Shown: positions 45,691 to 56,315 of the stretch, piece after piece
How positions within the stretch are numbered: position 1 is the first letter of the stretch
Layout of the letters: each line of letters begins with the position of its first letter
NCBI GenBank assembly: GCA_020064725.1
Contig: JAGTWJ010000006.1
Location: forward strand, 2,232,001-2,296,000
DNA from: Drechslerella dactyloides
Taxonomy: Eukaryota; Ascomycota; Orbiliomycetes; Orbiliales; Orbiliaceae
Direction of reading: 5' to 3'
Length of the DNA: 64,000 nt
Translations under genes and position numbers: made by a program
The notes under the pieces: model-generated
Database searches by the model: none
Told to the model about the DNA's origin: nothing
Seen by the model: only the letters and a program-made list of their open reading frames with translations

Positions 45691-47631
45691 GCATCAACTT
45701 GGACATCACAGATCGGGTATGTCCACTGGTGCAACGCCCAGGCTGGTCCAGCTCGGCGAAGAAACATCTGGCATCAAATAGATTCCGCTCGAACTCGTAG
45801 ACGGTTTGGCCCACAAGGCAAGCGTGCACGGTTTGTTTGTATCTAGAAAGCTATTAGTATATCTCAGTCGAAGCGCTATGATCAGTTTGTGGTATTCACC
45901 TCTGTTTTCTTGCATCTGGAATTGTAACGGAATCCATAACCGCTCTGTGGAAAAGTATTATGTCTGTCGTAATGTCTTTGAATGGCTGTTGCTTTATAAG
46001 ATGCCATTCAACCGCTGACCAGCATTCGAAGTAAATGTTGAAATCCGGGTTAAGGATCGTATTCAACAAAATAATATTCGAGCCCATGATATCCTCTAGC
46101 TCGCGGCGACGCTCTTCAACGGCATCCTTGTCACTTTGATCATTGGAGTCGTGACGGACCAGACTGGGAAGCAGCCCAACATCCTCTTGATAATATCACC
46201 ATGATCTCATTTCTGTCTATATATCGGGCATCAGTGTACATGCGTCTCAATCATTGAGCACGCAATGACAACAACTCGACTCACCTCATCAAGCCCCCCG
46301 AAGAGGAATTTCGTAGTCGTTCGCGCGTCGCGTGCGGTCCCTGCACCTGTTGCTGAGATGCTTCTGGCGCTCGCTGAGGTTCCCTGGATGAGAGCATGAG
46401 TGGATGAGAGGTCAAATATGAGCCCTCGATACCCCGACTTGTGCTTGTCCAGCCAATTGTCTTTATTTCTGGTACCTTCGATTTCCGTAGGGTCGAGTTC
46501 GTTCATTTGGTCGACGACAAACACCATTTTAATGCCACGACACTCCTCCTCGTCGTGGCAAAAATCTCTGCAATCGTCCCAATTTGCTAGCTCATCTATC
46601 CGTTTTGTCTCCCCTAGGTTTTCGGAGTATGCTAGAAATAGAGCTTGCTAGAAATATCGCAAGCCCGCCACCATGAGATTTCCGCAGTTCGGTAGATAAA
46701 TGACTTTATGGCCAAGAGATAGGAGGAGGCTTGCCACCACCGCTAAGATATAAGACTTGCCCCACCCTGGCGTTCCGTTCAGAAGATACTGTCTCGCATG
46801 TGGCTCGCTGGCGATCTCGAGTACATCGTGATATATATCTCTGAAAGCAAGATGCCCCATATATTCAAATTGGCCGGCATCGTCCAAAGCAAAGCCGTAG
46901 AGTATCTGTCTATCAATGAAAGGGAATGGCACTTTCGACCGGATGGCGGGATTGGAATACCGATCCAGGTCTGTGTTCATGTTTTTGAAAGCATTTCTGA
47001 TGGCGGTAAGCCGCGCTTTGACCGTAGAACCTTATAACAGTTATGGTACAATATGTGGAGGGCCAGGAAAATTCACCGAGTTGGCTGCCCGAGAGCGACC
47101 GGTGATGGCTACCTGGGTCACTTGATCGTTGTCGGGGTAGCTCATCTTGGGACTCGGTCCGTCTGTGGTGATTGTTGTACTCCAGCGTTGGAGTTGACGT
47201 CTTCTGACTGCGTCGTATTCGTCAAGCTGCTGAGCTGCAGTGGAGAGTCGAGCATGTCTGGCGGCATTGTCCTTGTCAAGCCACTGGGCTGCGGTGAGGG
47301 GCCCGGTACCATATCCCTTGAAAGTTCTCCTCAAAAACCTCCTGTCGGGCGGTGAGATATTCTGGCTCTGGAGCTTGAGAGGAAATGGCACTTCTTCGCG
47401 AGATATATCTCCACCGAGAGGCGCGGGTCCTGGAAAGGGCGACAGGGAAGCAACCGGCTTTCCAGTCTTCCATGGCTGATCTCTTTGATAGGACAAAGAA
47501 CTAACTGGTGCCATATTCCCCCGCTGTTGAGGCGAGCCTGCTTGAGAGCCTGCTTGAGAGCTTGGGGCTTCCAAGGCATCGACTTCAAGGCCAAGAGAGT
47601 CTAGGGGCCTTTCTTGGGGAAAAGTATTCAT
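45691..47631 (-). pseudogene. Crinkler-type P-loop NTPase, broken
   Basis: ATG 47631 opens a Ser/Pro/Gln-rich N-terminal exon to about 47060. After a probable intron the NTPase domain follows: YLLNGTPGWGKSYILAVVA (P-loop, about 46795-46740), VIYLPNCG, then MVFVVDQMNELD (Walker B, about 46527-46490). This combination is typical of the large NTPases of Crinkler-type (CRN) proteins in oomycetes and fungi, where they accompany nuclease or kinase effector domains. An in-frame TAG at 46648-46650 splits the P-loop part from the Walker B part. Downstream (46230-45700) homologous-looking stretches (LNPDFNIYFE, KDITTDIILFHRAVMDSV) appear in shifting frames. I consider it inactivated. The effector-like C-terminal domain is not identifiable. 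Confidence 0.6.
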
Positions 47632-48359
47632 CACGAAAGGTCAATTCGTGGAAATAGTGGCTGAGAACACCTCGGTACCTCTTGGGGAACTTCAATGGTG
47701 ACTCGCCACGTTTTGAAGACAAGTCTCATGAATCTGGAATACCTATAGAACGATCGTTAGCCTATATCCCCATTGTCAACATCGCTATTAATGCAACCTA
47801 CTCCGACAAGCTAGAATGAAGGGGCTCAGTGATATCGATGTGAACAGCAAATTATTGCAATCTGAAGATGCGAAGGAACTGATGTCGACGAGAGGAATAA
47901 GGCTGTAGGGGGGATTGGGCGACGTTGCCAGGCTTTGCTACTGTCGAGACTGCGGCGGGTGTTCGAAAAATAATAATTTCTTGAACCAACGCAGTCCCAC
48001 GCTGCAGAGTTCAGTCAAACAAATGTGCTCAGAACTAAGTTGATGAAGTTGCCATGACGCTTGTAACGGCCCTCGGCTTCCAAGCCAGATTACATCATCT
48101 TCTGTACACATTGTACTTCCCATATTCGACCTACCGAGACCGCGATGCCCCATCCTACTAGAATCTCGGCTGCGCGTTTGGGATGCAGCTTGACCGATTG
48201 ATTCGTATAGGTATATACCGCTACTTCAATCTCTTATACTGAGCGTACGTAGCTCCACCAAGCGACTCTCGTTGATACTCAGTAGTTGTCCCACGTTATT
48301 ATCGCTCTTTGCGCGCAAGTCGCTGAAATTCTTTGTTTAATACTAGGAAGACTTCTCAG
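47632..48359. other. Divergent intergenic region
   Basis: 728 bp between the Crinkler-like pseudogene and the 581-residue ORF; likely two promoters. No supported gene. Confidence 0.4.
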
Positions 48360-50105
48360 ATGCCTCCCAACATGACTACTTCAAGAACCACTCCCGCCAT
48401 TCCAGCGAAACACCAACGAGAACCATCCTTCCCCGTATCTTTGTTCGTTTCCGATTGCGTCTGGGATAGACCTCTCAGCCTGCGGGTGACCCTGGATACA
48501 CCGCCGACTTTATCAGAACAAAACGACCTTAGTTGCACAGCACTTGAGTTCGAAGAGTTCTCCTTCTGGAAAGATGGAGTTCTCAGCGCGAACCACATCT
48601 CCAAAGATCACCGTTGGGCGCTAGCTGAATACTTGGGCCGGTATTTCGACGCCCATTACGTCATTTTCACGGAGCGAGTAATCGCGATTAATTACGAAAA
48701 GGACAATTTGGAAGATCGGTCACACACTCGGCCATTTTCCGTCGCAGGCTTAATCGCGGTTTGGCAACCTAGTACCACCGGCCCCGGCGGAATGCTAAGT
48801 TTTCTAGCCGAATTTGGCTATCCGGGTGGATCGGCGGAGCGGCTTAAACTACCAGCAGAGCATACGGCACTCCTTCGCCCTTACCGTCTGCCTCCAGATT
48901 CGGTAATCTGCTATCTCGCCGATAACGTTTTCCAAGATGCAGAAGCCATCTCCGTGATCTGGAACAGAATGGTGGTCTCTCTCCCCAAAATATCTGAAGA
49001 GGTCTTCATCAAACGTTTGCGAGAGTTGCCCAAGTGTATTAGTGGTGGCATGCTCGCTCTGGAGTACAGTAATGGACCGCTCCAAGACTTCGAGCCTCTT
49101 AATCTTCGCCAGCAACCCATGCCCCGGACTAGTGATGAGCTCCTTAACCAGTTGGATGAAATTTCGAAGAACGAAGCAGCAGTCATCGATACCACAGACT
49201 ATGCCAAACGTGATGGCAAGTTCTACCCTGGCACAATGGTGTGTTCTATCAATAGCAGGGACCCAACAGAAGGCGAAATTCATTCCATGGCATCCGCCGG
49301 TATTTGCGTCAAAAAGGACGGGGTGAGGAGGTTGACATGCTCATACAATAACTGGGAGTCACAAGATAAAACGCATCCTGGTGCCTTGGAACGTAACGAC
49401 GCCGAAACTCGCGAAATCTTCCAAGTGGTTCAGGGCATGAAAGAGAATGGCGGGCCAGGTACTCGGGTCGGCTGGGTGGAGAAACGATTTGGCGATAGCG
49501 ATGTTATCATTGCGCAGCTGGATGAAGGCATTACCTTCGAAAATAAAATTCTCTCCGGCCTGGACACCGAACCGAAGGTCTTACTTCGCTCAGATGAGCT
49601 TTGCGAAACTGATGAGTTCCTGGCAGAATCTTTTGCCGGAGGCCGCGAGAGGCTGAGGCTTGCTGGCGGCTTAGCTCGTCTAACAAGACGCTCACAGCGG
49701 AGCCAAGCTCATCCAATAACCTCCAGAGGCGGGTCGATACCAAATACCAACGAGACGCACATCCGGTGCCGACAACAGATTTATATGCGCAGCGGCTATG
49801 AAATCTCGAGACCTCGCCGCCCCGATGGCAGTCCAGGGTCCGTCCTTGTGCGGTGCACAACGCAGGTGGACGGTGAAATAACTGATGTACTGGAGCGGGG
49901 GCAAATCTGCGCCGTGGTACACTCGAAGAATATCCGACAACGATGCGCAACTGCACGAGACTTGTTAGTTTTCGCTGAGTCGTTTGATCCGCTCATCGAT
50001 GACGGATGGGAGGTCGATCAATTTGAAGAGGAGCGTGGATCTACGTCTGAGACGCCATCCACCAAGAAGCGAAAGTTTGAAAAGAGTCCCCGGAGAAAAT
50101 GGTAG
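48360..50105 (+). CDS. Uncharacterised 581-residue protein
   Basis: Single exon from ATG 48360 (MPPNMTTSRTT) to TAG 50103-50105. The open frame reaches back to 48333 but without ATG. The N-terminal half (about 30-260) is an alpha/beta-looking domain I do not recognise. The middle (about 285-420) contains a beta-rich stretch (GTMVCSINSRDP...GICVKKDGVRRLTCSYNNW...GWVEKRFGDSDVIIAQL) that in outline resembles a trypsin-like beta barrel, but no catalytic triad can be demonstrated. The C-terminus is basic with KKRKFEKSPRRKW, a possible nuclear localisation signal. No signal peptide or membrane helix. It lies between a Crinkler-type pseudogene and a Fic gene, so a role in effector biology or conflict is conceivable but unproven. 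Confidence 0.7.
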   Translation: MPPNMTTSRTTPAIPAKHQREPSFPVSLFVSDCVWDRPLSLRVTLDTPPTLSEQNDLSCTALEFEEFSFWKDGVLSANHISKDHRWALAEYLGRYFDAHYVIFTERVIAINYEKDNLEDRSHTRPFSVAGLIAVWQPSTTGPGGMLSFLAEFGYPGGSAERLKLPAEHTALLRPYRLPPDSVICYLADNVFQDAEAISVIWNRMVVSLPKISEEVFIKRLRELPKCISGGMLALEYSNGPLQDFEPLNLRQQPMPRTSDELLNQLDEISKNEAAVIDTTDYAKRDGKFYPGTMVCSINSRDPTEGEIHSMASAGICVKKDGVRRLTCSYNNWESQDKTHPGALERNDAETREIFQVVQGMKENGGPGTRVGWVEKRFGDSDVIIAQLDEGITFENKILSGLDTEPKVLLRSDELCETDEFLAESFAGGRERLRLAGGLARLTRRSQRSQAHPITSRGGSIPNTNETHIRCRQQIYMRSGYEISRPRRPDGSPGSVLVRCTTQVDGEITDVLERGQICAVVHSKNIRQRCATARDLLVFAESFDPLIDDGWEVDQFEEERGSTSETPSTKKRKFEKSPRRKW

Positions 50106-50632
50106 CGTTGTTGGAGCTCCAGATATACCCCTTATTAAAGTGGACAGTTCTATCGGCAACTTGATCTTATATAGAGGCAATTTTCAACAGCGAGCCTCGG
50201 CGTCTATCCACGAGGCTAGAAGCAATCGTGGATCTGTCTGTGCGTGAATAATAAAAACTTCTCAATTTTTCTCGAAGGCCTTATGAGGTTAGTAAACTTG
50301 CCATCTCCCACGAACAAAAAAAAATATCGATATACTAGTAAAGTATCGACACCACTACATCCAACTTAGCCTCATAACCTACCAGCAACAAGATTTAAAC
50401 CAACGCCTACGTCGTTATCGAAATCCTCGTTGGCCACTACCTGCCTTCAATCTATATACTGTACAGTTCCTAATTTTGGTTAGCTCGGCAGCTTGTCCGT
50501 TCTATATTTCCGGCTCATCGAGCGATCATTTAGTTGGCTAACCTCTTCCATCCAGATTTCGGCCCAAACAAAGTTGTCGTGCGTAAAGTTTGAAGCCTAT
50601 TTCCCACCAGATCATCACTTAGCATATTTGGC
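50106..50632. other. Intergenic / leader of the Fic gene
   Basis: 527 bp, AT-rich, no separate gene. The long frame that opens at 50493 starts with TTG and is not used. Confidence 0.45.
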
Positions 50633-51971
50633 ATGTTGCTTGCAGGATCCGATCATAAAAAGCTTTCGTATGTGTCTAGCTTTTTCATCTATCAATTTGT
50701 GGTCGATGTACCACACGTTAGGGGCGACTTTACTGACGGTACTTCCCCACAGTATGCCTTACAGCGAAGGCTCGCTTGATAGAAAAACAAAGGTCGATTT
50801 TGAAATTACTCTTCCCAGGAATAGAATGTCGCCAGCTTCTTTCAAAGGCGTTGGGCTCAACGTTATGTCAGTTCCGAGATCTCTTTCGGACCAAAGGAAT
50901 CTAATCATACGTCTCGCGAAGTCGATAAATGGTCAAAAGTCACGGTATTTAACCGGAAGGATGACAACTCGACTTACGCGGATATATCAAACACAGGAGA
51001 GCTTGGATCTGGCAAATCAACAGTACAATCATCTACTGGAGATAATAAACGTCATTAGAGCGAAATGGCAGAATAATCACGCCAAGCAAATGGCATTCAG
51101 GATCGAATCGGAACTGTGCCGCATGGTTTTCGGGTCGAACTTCATTGAGCGAGCCGGCACTAGCTACGATGAGACAGTACAGATCTGTCGCAAGGTGTTC
51201 CGTGAAGATTTGCCGAGCAGACAAATAGGGGAGTCCACAGCTGACCTAGCCACTCTTATGGGAGAGCTACGATTAGATTCTCCCTACGCTCCAAATGATC
51301 CTAAAGAAGCAATCATAAAAAGAGCACGCCTAGAGGTCATCCAGCATGCAAGAGCACTCAGCTTCTTCTTCGAAAATTTCATGGCAAACGAGAAGGAGCC
51401 CCTGAGCGAAAGTTTGATCCTTCAAACCCACAGAATTCTCTGCACTGGATATGACCATGAAGATGGCACCGCTTGGCAAAACTGGGCAGGTAAATACAGA
51501 GATTATGAGATTGCCGCATCGTCAGGAAGTGGCAACGATGGCCGGGAACGAAAGGTAACCATTTTCGTCCGAGCGGTAGCAGTTCCCACATATATGGCTG
51601 CCATGGTACAAGGCTTCAATGCTTGGATTGCCCAAGACGACGTGGAGGTGGATCCGTTCGAACTAGCAGCCTGGCTTTCGACCCAGTTTGTTAACATTCA
51701 TCCATTTGGAGATGGAAACGGTCGGATATGCCGTATTCTTCTCAACGCTGTTTTATACAAATTCACGGGACTTGTCGCATCTTTGGGTGAAGATGGAGAC
51801 GAAAGTCGTGAAACCTACTTGGAAGTAGCGCAGAGATCTTCTAATGTCTACCACAAGGAGGATGGCGAGGTGCCGACCACAAGCCAGACGTCTCATACGG
51901 AGCTGGTGGGCCTCGTATTAAAGAAGGCGGCATTATGCGGCAGTCGGTTGCTAGAGGACTTGGAGGGGTAG
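50633..51971 (+). CDS. Fic-domain protein (AMPylase type)
   Basis: Predicted 417 residues. Exon 1 50633-50667, intron 50668-50752 (GTATGT...CCCACAG with TACTGAC branch), exon 2 50753-51971. The intron keeps ATG 50633 (MLLAGSDHKKLS) in frame with the main ORF, which upstream has no ATG of its own. A Fic domain occupies about 220-370, with the catalytic motif HPFGDGNGR from H328; in active Fic enzymes this His drives transfer of AMP or a related group to Ser, Thr or Tyr hydroxyls. SNFIER (S140-R145) matches the inhibitory helix of class II Fic proteins, with Arg after the inhibitory E144. No signal peptide or TPR. Targets unknown. Alternative start: ATG 50754. Confidence 0.88.
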
Positions 51972-54900
51972 CGAAGCGCTCGCTGATTTCTAGGGATTGT
52001 GACAATACGACACCGGTTGGTTGCTGCTTAATGTCTTGGATTCATCGATAAGCTCATCTTCCAGCATATCGAATCGATTAATGTTTTTCTTAGCTTTTAT
52101 TTTCGGGGATACATGACATAGGATAAATTTATAGCATTTAGTTCTAGAATTGTTATGCCTCATAATCCCAGTAAAGACAAGATGAGGGTTCTTAGAAGAG
52201 CTCTGTAACAGCTCGCACTAGCATTAGCTTCACATTATACGCTGAATCGAATGTCCGGTAAAGAACTATGCATTAGTCCCTAAACCTCTCCGGCTCTATT
52301 TCAGTTCTGGGAGAACACCATCTTTCCTAGAACTGTCGATTTACACTCTAAGAAGTCACTGCGTTGTATCGGATAAGGACCGCATTTGAAGTAGAACCAC
52401 AGAGGTTTCAAAAGTATCGCCTACTCTTGGAGGACACTCTCCAATTTATGCGTAGATCTGTACGAGGGGGCTCGAGTAATACTATATGTTTTCGGTGCGT
52501 ACCTAGGTAATCAGATCTTTCTACAAGCCAATACTCGAAGATCTCAAGATCGCTCGTACGTATATTTTCCGAATCTTCGTCCCGGCCTACGGGTGGCCGG
52601 GAAGTGCTAAGTGGTGGAGAGACCCGCGATATGCTCCGTCAGCGTTAGCAAAATTTACCGCGCTCTGCCCACCGGGCGCAACCGACCGCCGTCACTTGAC
52701 TAAAGCCAATTTTCTCATGAACTTGGAGCAACCTACGAGACCAGAGCAACTCCGATGATCTGATCCGTGTAAAATCCTCGGGCAAGCTAGTACTAGTCAG
52801 ATTTCTGACGGGATAAAACTCCTTCAAGGGCCAGAGTTTAATCAAAACGATAAACAGAACTTACGCCTAGGGCACGGCGCAAACGCATTATCAGAGGTTT
52901 AGAGTTGTCAATTGGGTGCATACGGTGGAAATGTAGGTGTGTAATGGAAAGGATGCGTGGACTGCTACGTTGCAAAATATCGGATAGGCTATCAATCGAA
53001 AGTTGTCCTTCGCACCGCTCTCTTTGAAGTCACAGCTTACCTCCTCAGGAAGGTTGCATTTTGTCAGCCGATTCCACCGCCTCCCCCTTTATTGAATTAT
53101 ATCCCATAAATGGTGGAATCGAGGGGTTCAAAGAGATTTAATGGATCTGACCATCTTCGCGAAACACAAATAGTGGTTACAAGATCGATCGAAGTGACCA
53201 ACGCTATAGCCGCGAAGAAATCGAGTACCCGTGTGGTATCTTACTTGAGCATTGGTTCTGATACCGAATGCATATTACATTCTGCCTCGTGATTAGTCGC
53301 AAAACTATTGACCCTTCCTAATTGTGTGGCCAGTGTGAAACCAGTATTAAGGGCCGTTAGGCCGCTATATCTTGCAACTACGCACAGCGCCCCGGCTCCC
53401 CCATGGATTAGGCTCAGGGTTATACCCTGCAAAGCCAAGAAGTCGACAAGAGAATAAACGATGGCGGCAGCCGCTAGCCGTAGAAGTTTCACGCATATAG
53501 ACAGTCGACATGGAGATATATGGTTACCGGTACCAACGCGGAAATTTAAATCCCACCAATTAGAGAGTGCCTGTGTGCGGAATAATACGTCCTAGATGGC
53601 AACAATTCAAGGAGATCCTTAGCACTGCCTTGGTTAAGGCAGGAAATTGATGGAATTTCGCAACAGCATGCCCCCTCGGATTGCTAGCGACGCCATTATA
53701 GCTAGCGCGATGGAACGTCAACATGGTCTCTATCATGCATCCTTATCGCGGAATATCCAGAACTACAAGTGCTTAAGTGTAAAGAGCATCCCGTCTACAT
53801 CGGATTAGAGGAAATTAGCTGACTAAATGAGATTGATCAAATAAGGAACTTCCTCTTTACTTCGTTCTCAAAATAGATGCAACCTCAAATTGATAGGATT
53901 GAGATCTGGCAATTTTGGTGGATTCCCATGCAGGAAAGTAAAATAACCGGATCTTGGGAGTCAGGGATTAGTGCGGACAGATGGCTTGATAAAGCTTCGA
54001 CAAATATAAGGTGGCCGAGACTCTTCGCTAATTTTCCACCACCTTCCAAAACTAGCCGCGAACTACGACCGTAGCTTCTAGTGAAACAGAGTAAACTTCC
54101 CATCTTGGCTCGACTCCGCATCTGTCCTAGATTGCCATGCGAAGTGTCCTGCAGGTTGTTGCACTTTTTTCTCACTTCTAAATCTATACGCATGTACATG
54201 TATGTACCCAAGCTAGGACTCGGCTGCCGTATGTAATAGGTGCCTGATTATCTACATCTTAAGATCTTATTGCGCAAGCTTACCCGGATGGAGTGCAAAT
54301 TGACGCCTCCGACCTAGACTGAATTCGACCTGTGTAGGATCTCAATAGATCTGTATACATGTAACAAAGACTGGTCGACTGCGACAAGAATCTGGGTAAA
54401 TTTGTTGTACACCATAGTGTCAATATATTGTTTAGCTCTCATGGACCAGGAGACTCATCAGTGCAAAGTACGCTTAAGCTTGCTCTTATTGCTGGGATAT
54501 TGGGATAGTTGCATTCATATCCAGATGCCCCTGTATATCCATATCACTAAGAGTTACTCAGAAGCTTCGGTCCTATGTAAGCGGACGGAAGTCTAGCTAC
54601 ATATCTGCATTTGTAGAATAGCGATGCTACAAATTCCGAAAGCAATTGCAACCGGTAGCGCTTTGATCAGACAATCTGCCTTCATCGGGCATAGATATAG
54701 GCATATATGGATATTGGTGCTCGGACTGTATATAATAATATATTCAATATAGGATAATTCCTCCCGCGGCTTTCCTTGATTCTGCAACCTCGCTCTGGGA
54801 ATTTCAAAACCATACCCCGGCCCAACTTATTCCAAGCTCTAAAAGACTAGGAAACATTTACGTCAAGTGGCGAAATCAGGTGTAATCGGATATTGTTTAG

Positions 54901-56099
54901 GTAGGTATGAAGGCTCGATGGGCTCGTTGTTAATCCATAATACTCTTTGTATGTAGCCCTGGGCTAGACACTTGAGCCCTATGATCTAGTTGCAGATAGC
55001 AGTTTTACTAACTGCCGTCGAGTCCTTGTGCCTGATACCATACCGGGCTCTGCATTCTGGGTTTCGATGGAAAGGTTCGCCAGCTGGCCCCGAGGACGAA
55101 GAGATCTGATACGAGAGCAATATTTTGCGGCAGGTAGCCTATGCAAGCCTACTAGCCAGCATCTAATTCAAAACTCGTAATCATAATCAAAGGATCCAAG
55201 GCGTCAGGAGATACGGCTTCAATTCTATCGCTTGCCGGAAATCTACAAACAGAGATAAGATCACAAATCAATAGATTACATTGACTGCGAACAAGGGACA
55301 CATATTAAGGAGATGGCTGTGACTGGTATATCGGGCAAATATCAATCGTGCTTAGTAGCATATGAAGTGTGTTTGGAGTATAGTATCTTGGAATAATCAT
55401 CGCCATTACAGGAACGGTATTATAATACCGGGCGTAATATTAAGTGTTAGAAGGAGCCGTTAACAGGCATGATCTCTTGGCAGCGTCAAAGATACATGTC
55501 TCGCGCTGAACACATGATTGTCAATTCGATCACACTACTATACGTATATACCACGCAAGAGATCATCCCTAGTTGCAAACATATAGCCCTCGCATCATCT
55601 GCCTAATTGCATTGCTAACGATCTAGGCAAATGAGATATATATACTTCGAGCTACGGCATGCATATATGCTGGCTAGCGATCGTGGTCTTAGCTTAGCAG
55701 ACCGAGAAAGGGCAGTTCCGAGCTGACTACAGAGTGCTTGCAATCGCAGATACGACCTTACCGCATCATAACGCAAGGTACCCCACGAGTATGGAGTGTA
55801 AGCCCCCCGGTGGATCTGAATATAGGCTAGGCACATGCGATCTGCCACCTCCGAATGGATGAGTCTCCTCCAGTACAGACCTGCTATAACCTCTCTCTGC
55901 GTACATACACATACGGTAACTGTTCCCCGGTTTGGTATGATGAGTTTCCCGTATGTCTATCAAGTTCGTGGGATATTCCGGTCAGTTCATTGACTGTTTG
56001 AAAGTGTATAGATGGGTTTGCCGCATAGACAATATTTGATAGTTTAGATGGTAGGTGTTATGTTTGCCGAAAAGAAGGATGTTTTACGATCCGGTGGAG
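51972..56099. other. 4.1-kb gene desert
   Basis: Normal base composition but no ORF with a domain or splice structure. 53241-53492 (minus) is a hydrophobic 83-codon frame without ATG (IVYSLVDFLALQG, then GGAGALCVVARYSG) and may be a fragment of a membrane protein. 52640-52850 (minus) reads LKEFYPVRNLTSTSLPEDF without context. I call neither. Confidence 0.45.
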
Positions 56100-56108
56100 T
56101 ATATAAAG
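56100..56108 (+). promoter_or_regulatory. TATA box of the laccase gene
   Basis: TATATAAAG about 210 bp upstream of the chosen ATG; the leader between them is open in the laccase frame from an ATG at 56127. Confidence 0.5.
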
Positions 56109-56315
56109 ACTTGAGATCCAGATGCTATGCTTTCTTTTCACAGCAGTCCTCGAGGAACCAGCTCCGCCAAAACTCTTTACATTGATCCGTCAGACTCATC
56201 TTTCTCATATATAAATATCTTTGTATCGCACACACACATATATTTCCACGCTGCCTATAAGATAAGTAGTGGTATCTCGATTCATTTCCATACAAAGTCT
56301 ACTGAGACTATAAAA

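Noticed and set aside
50493..50752. Long upstream part of the Fic reading frame
   Set aside because: It begins with TTG and contains a clear intron (GTATGT to CCCACAG); ATG 50633 plus splicing is a better model.
53241..53492. Hydrophobic minus-strand frame
   Set aside because: No ATG, no neighbours in frame, no recognised family; possibly a membrane-protein scrap but not callable.
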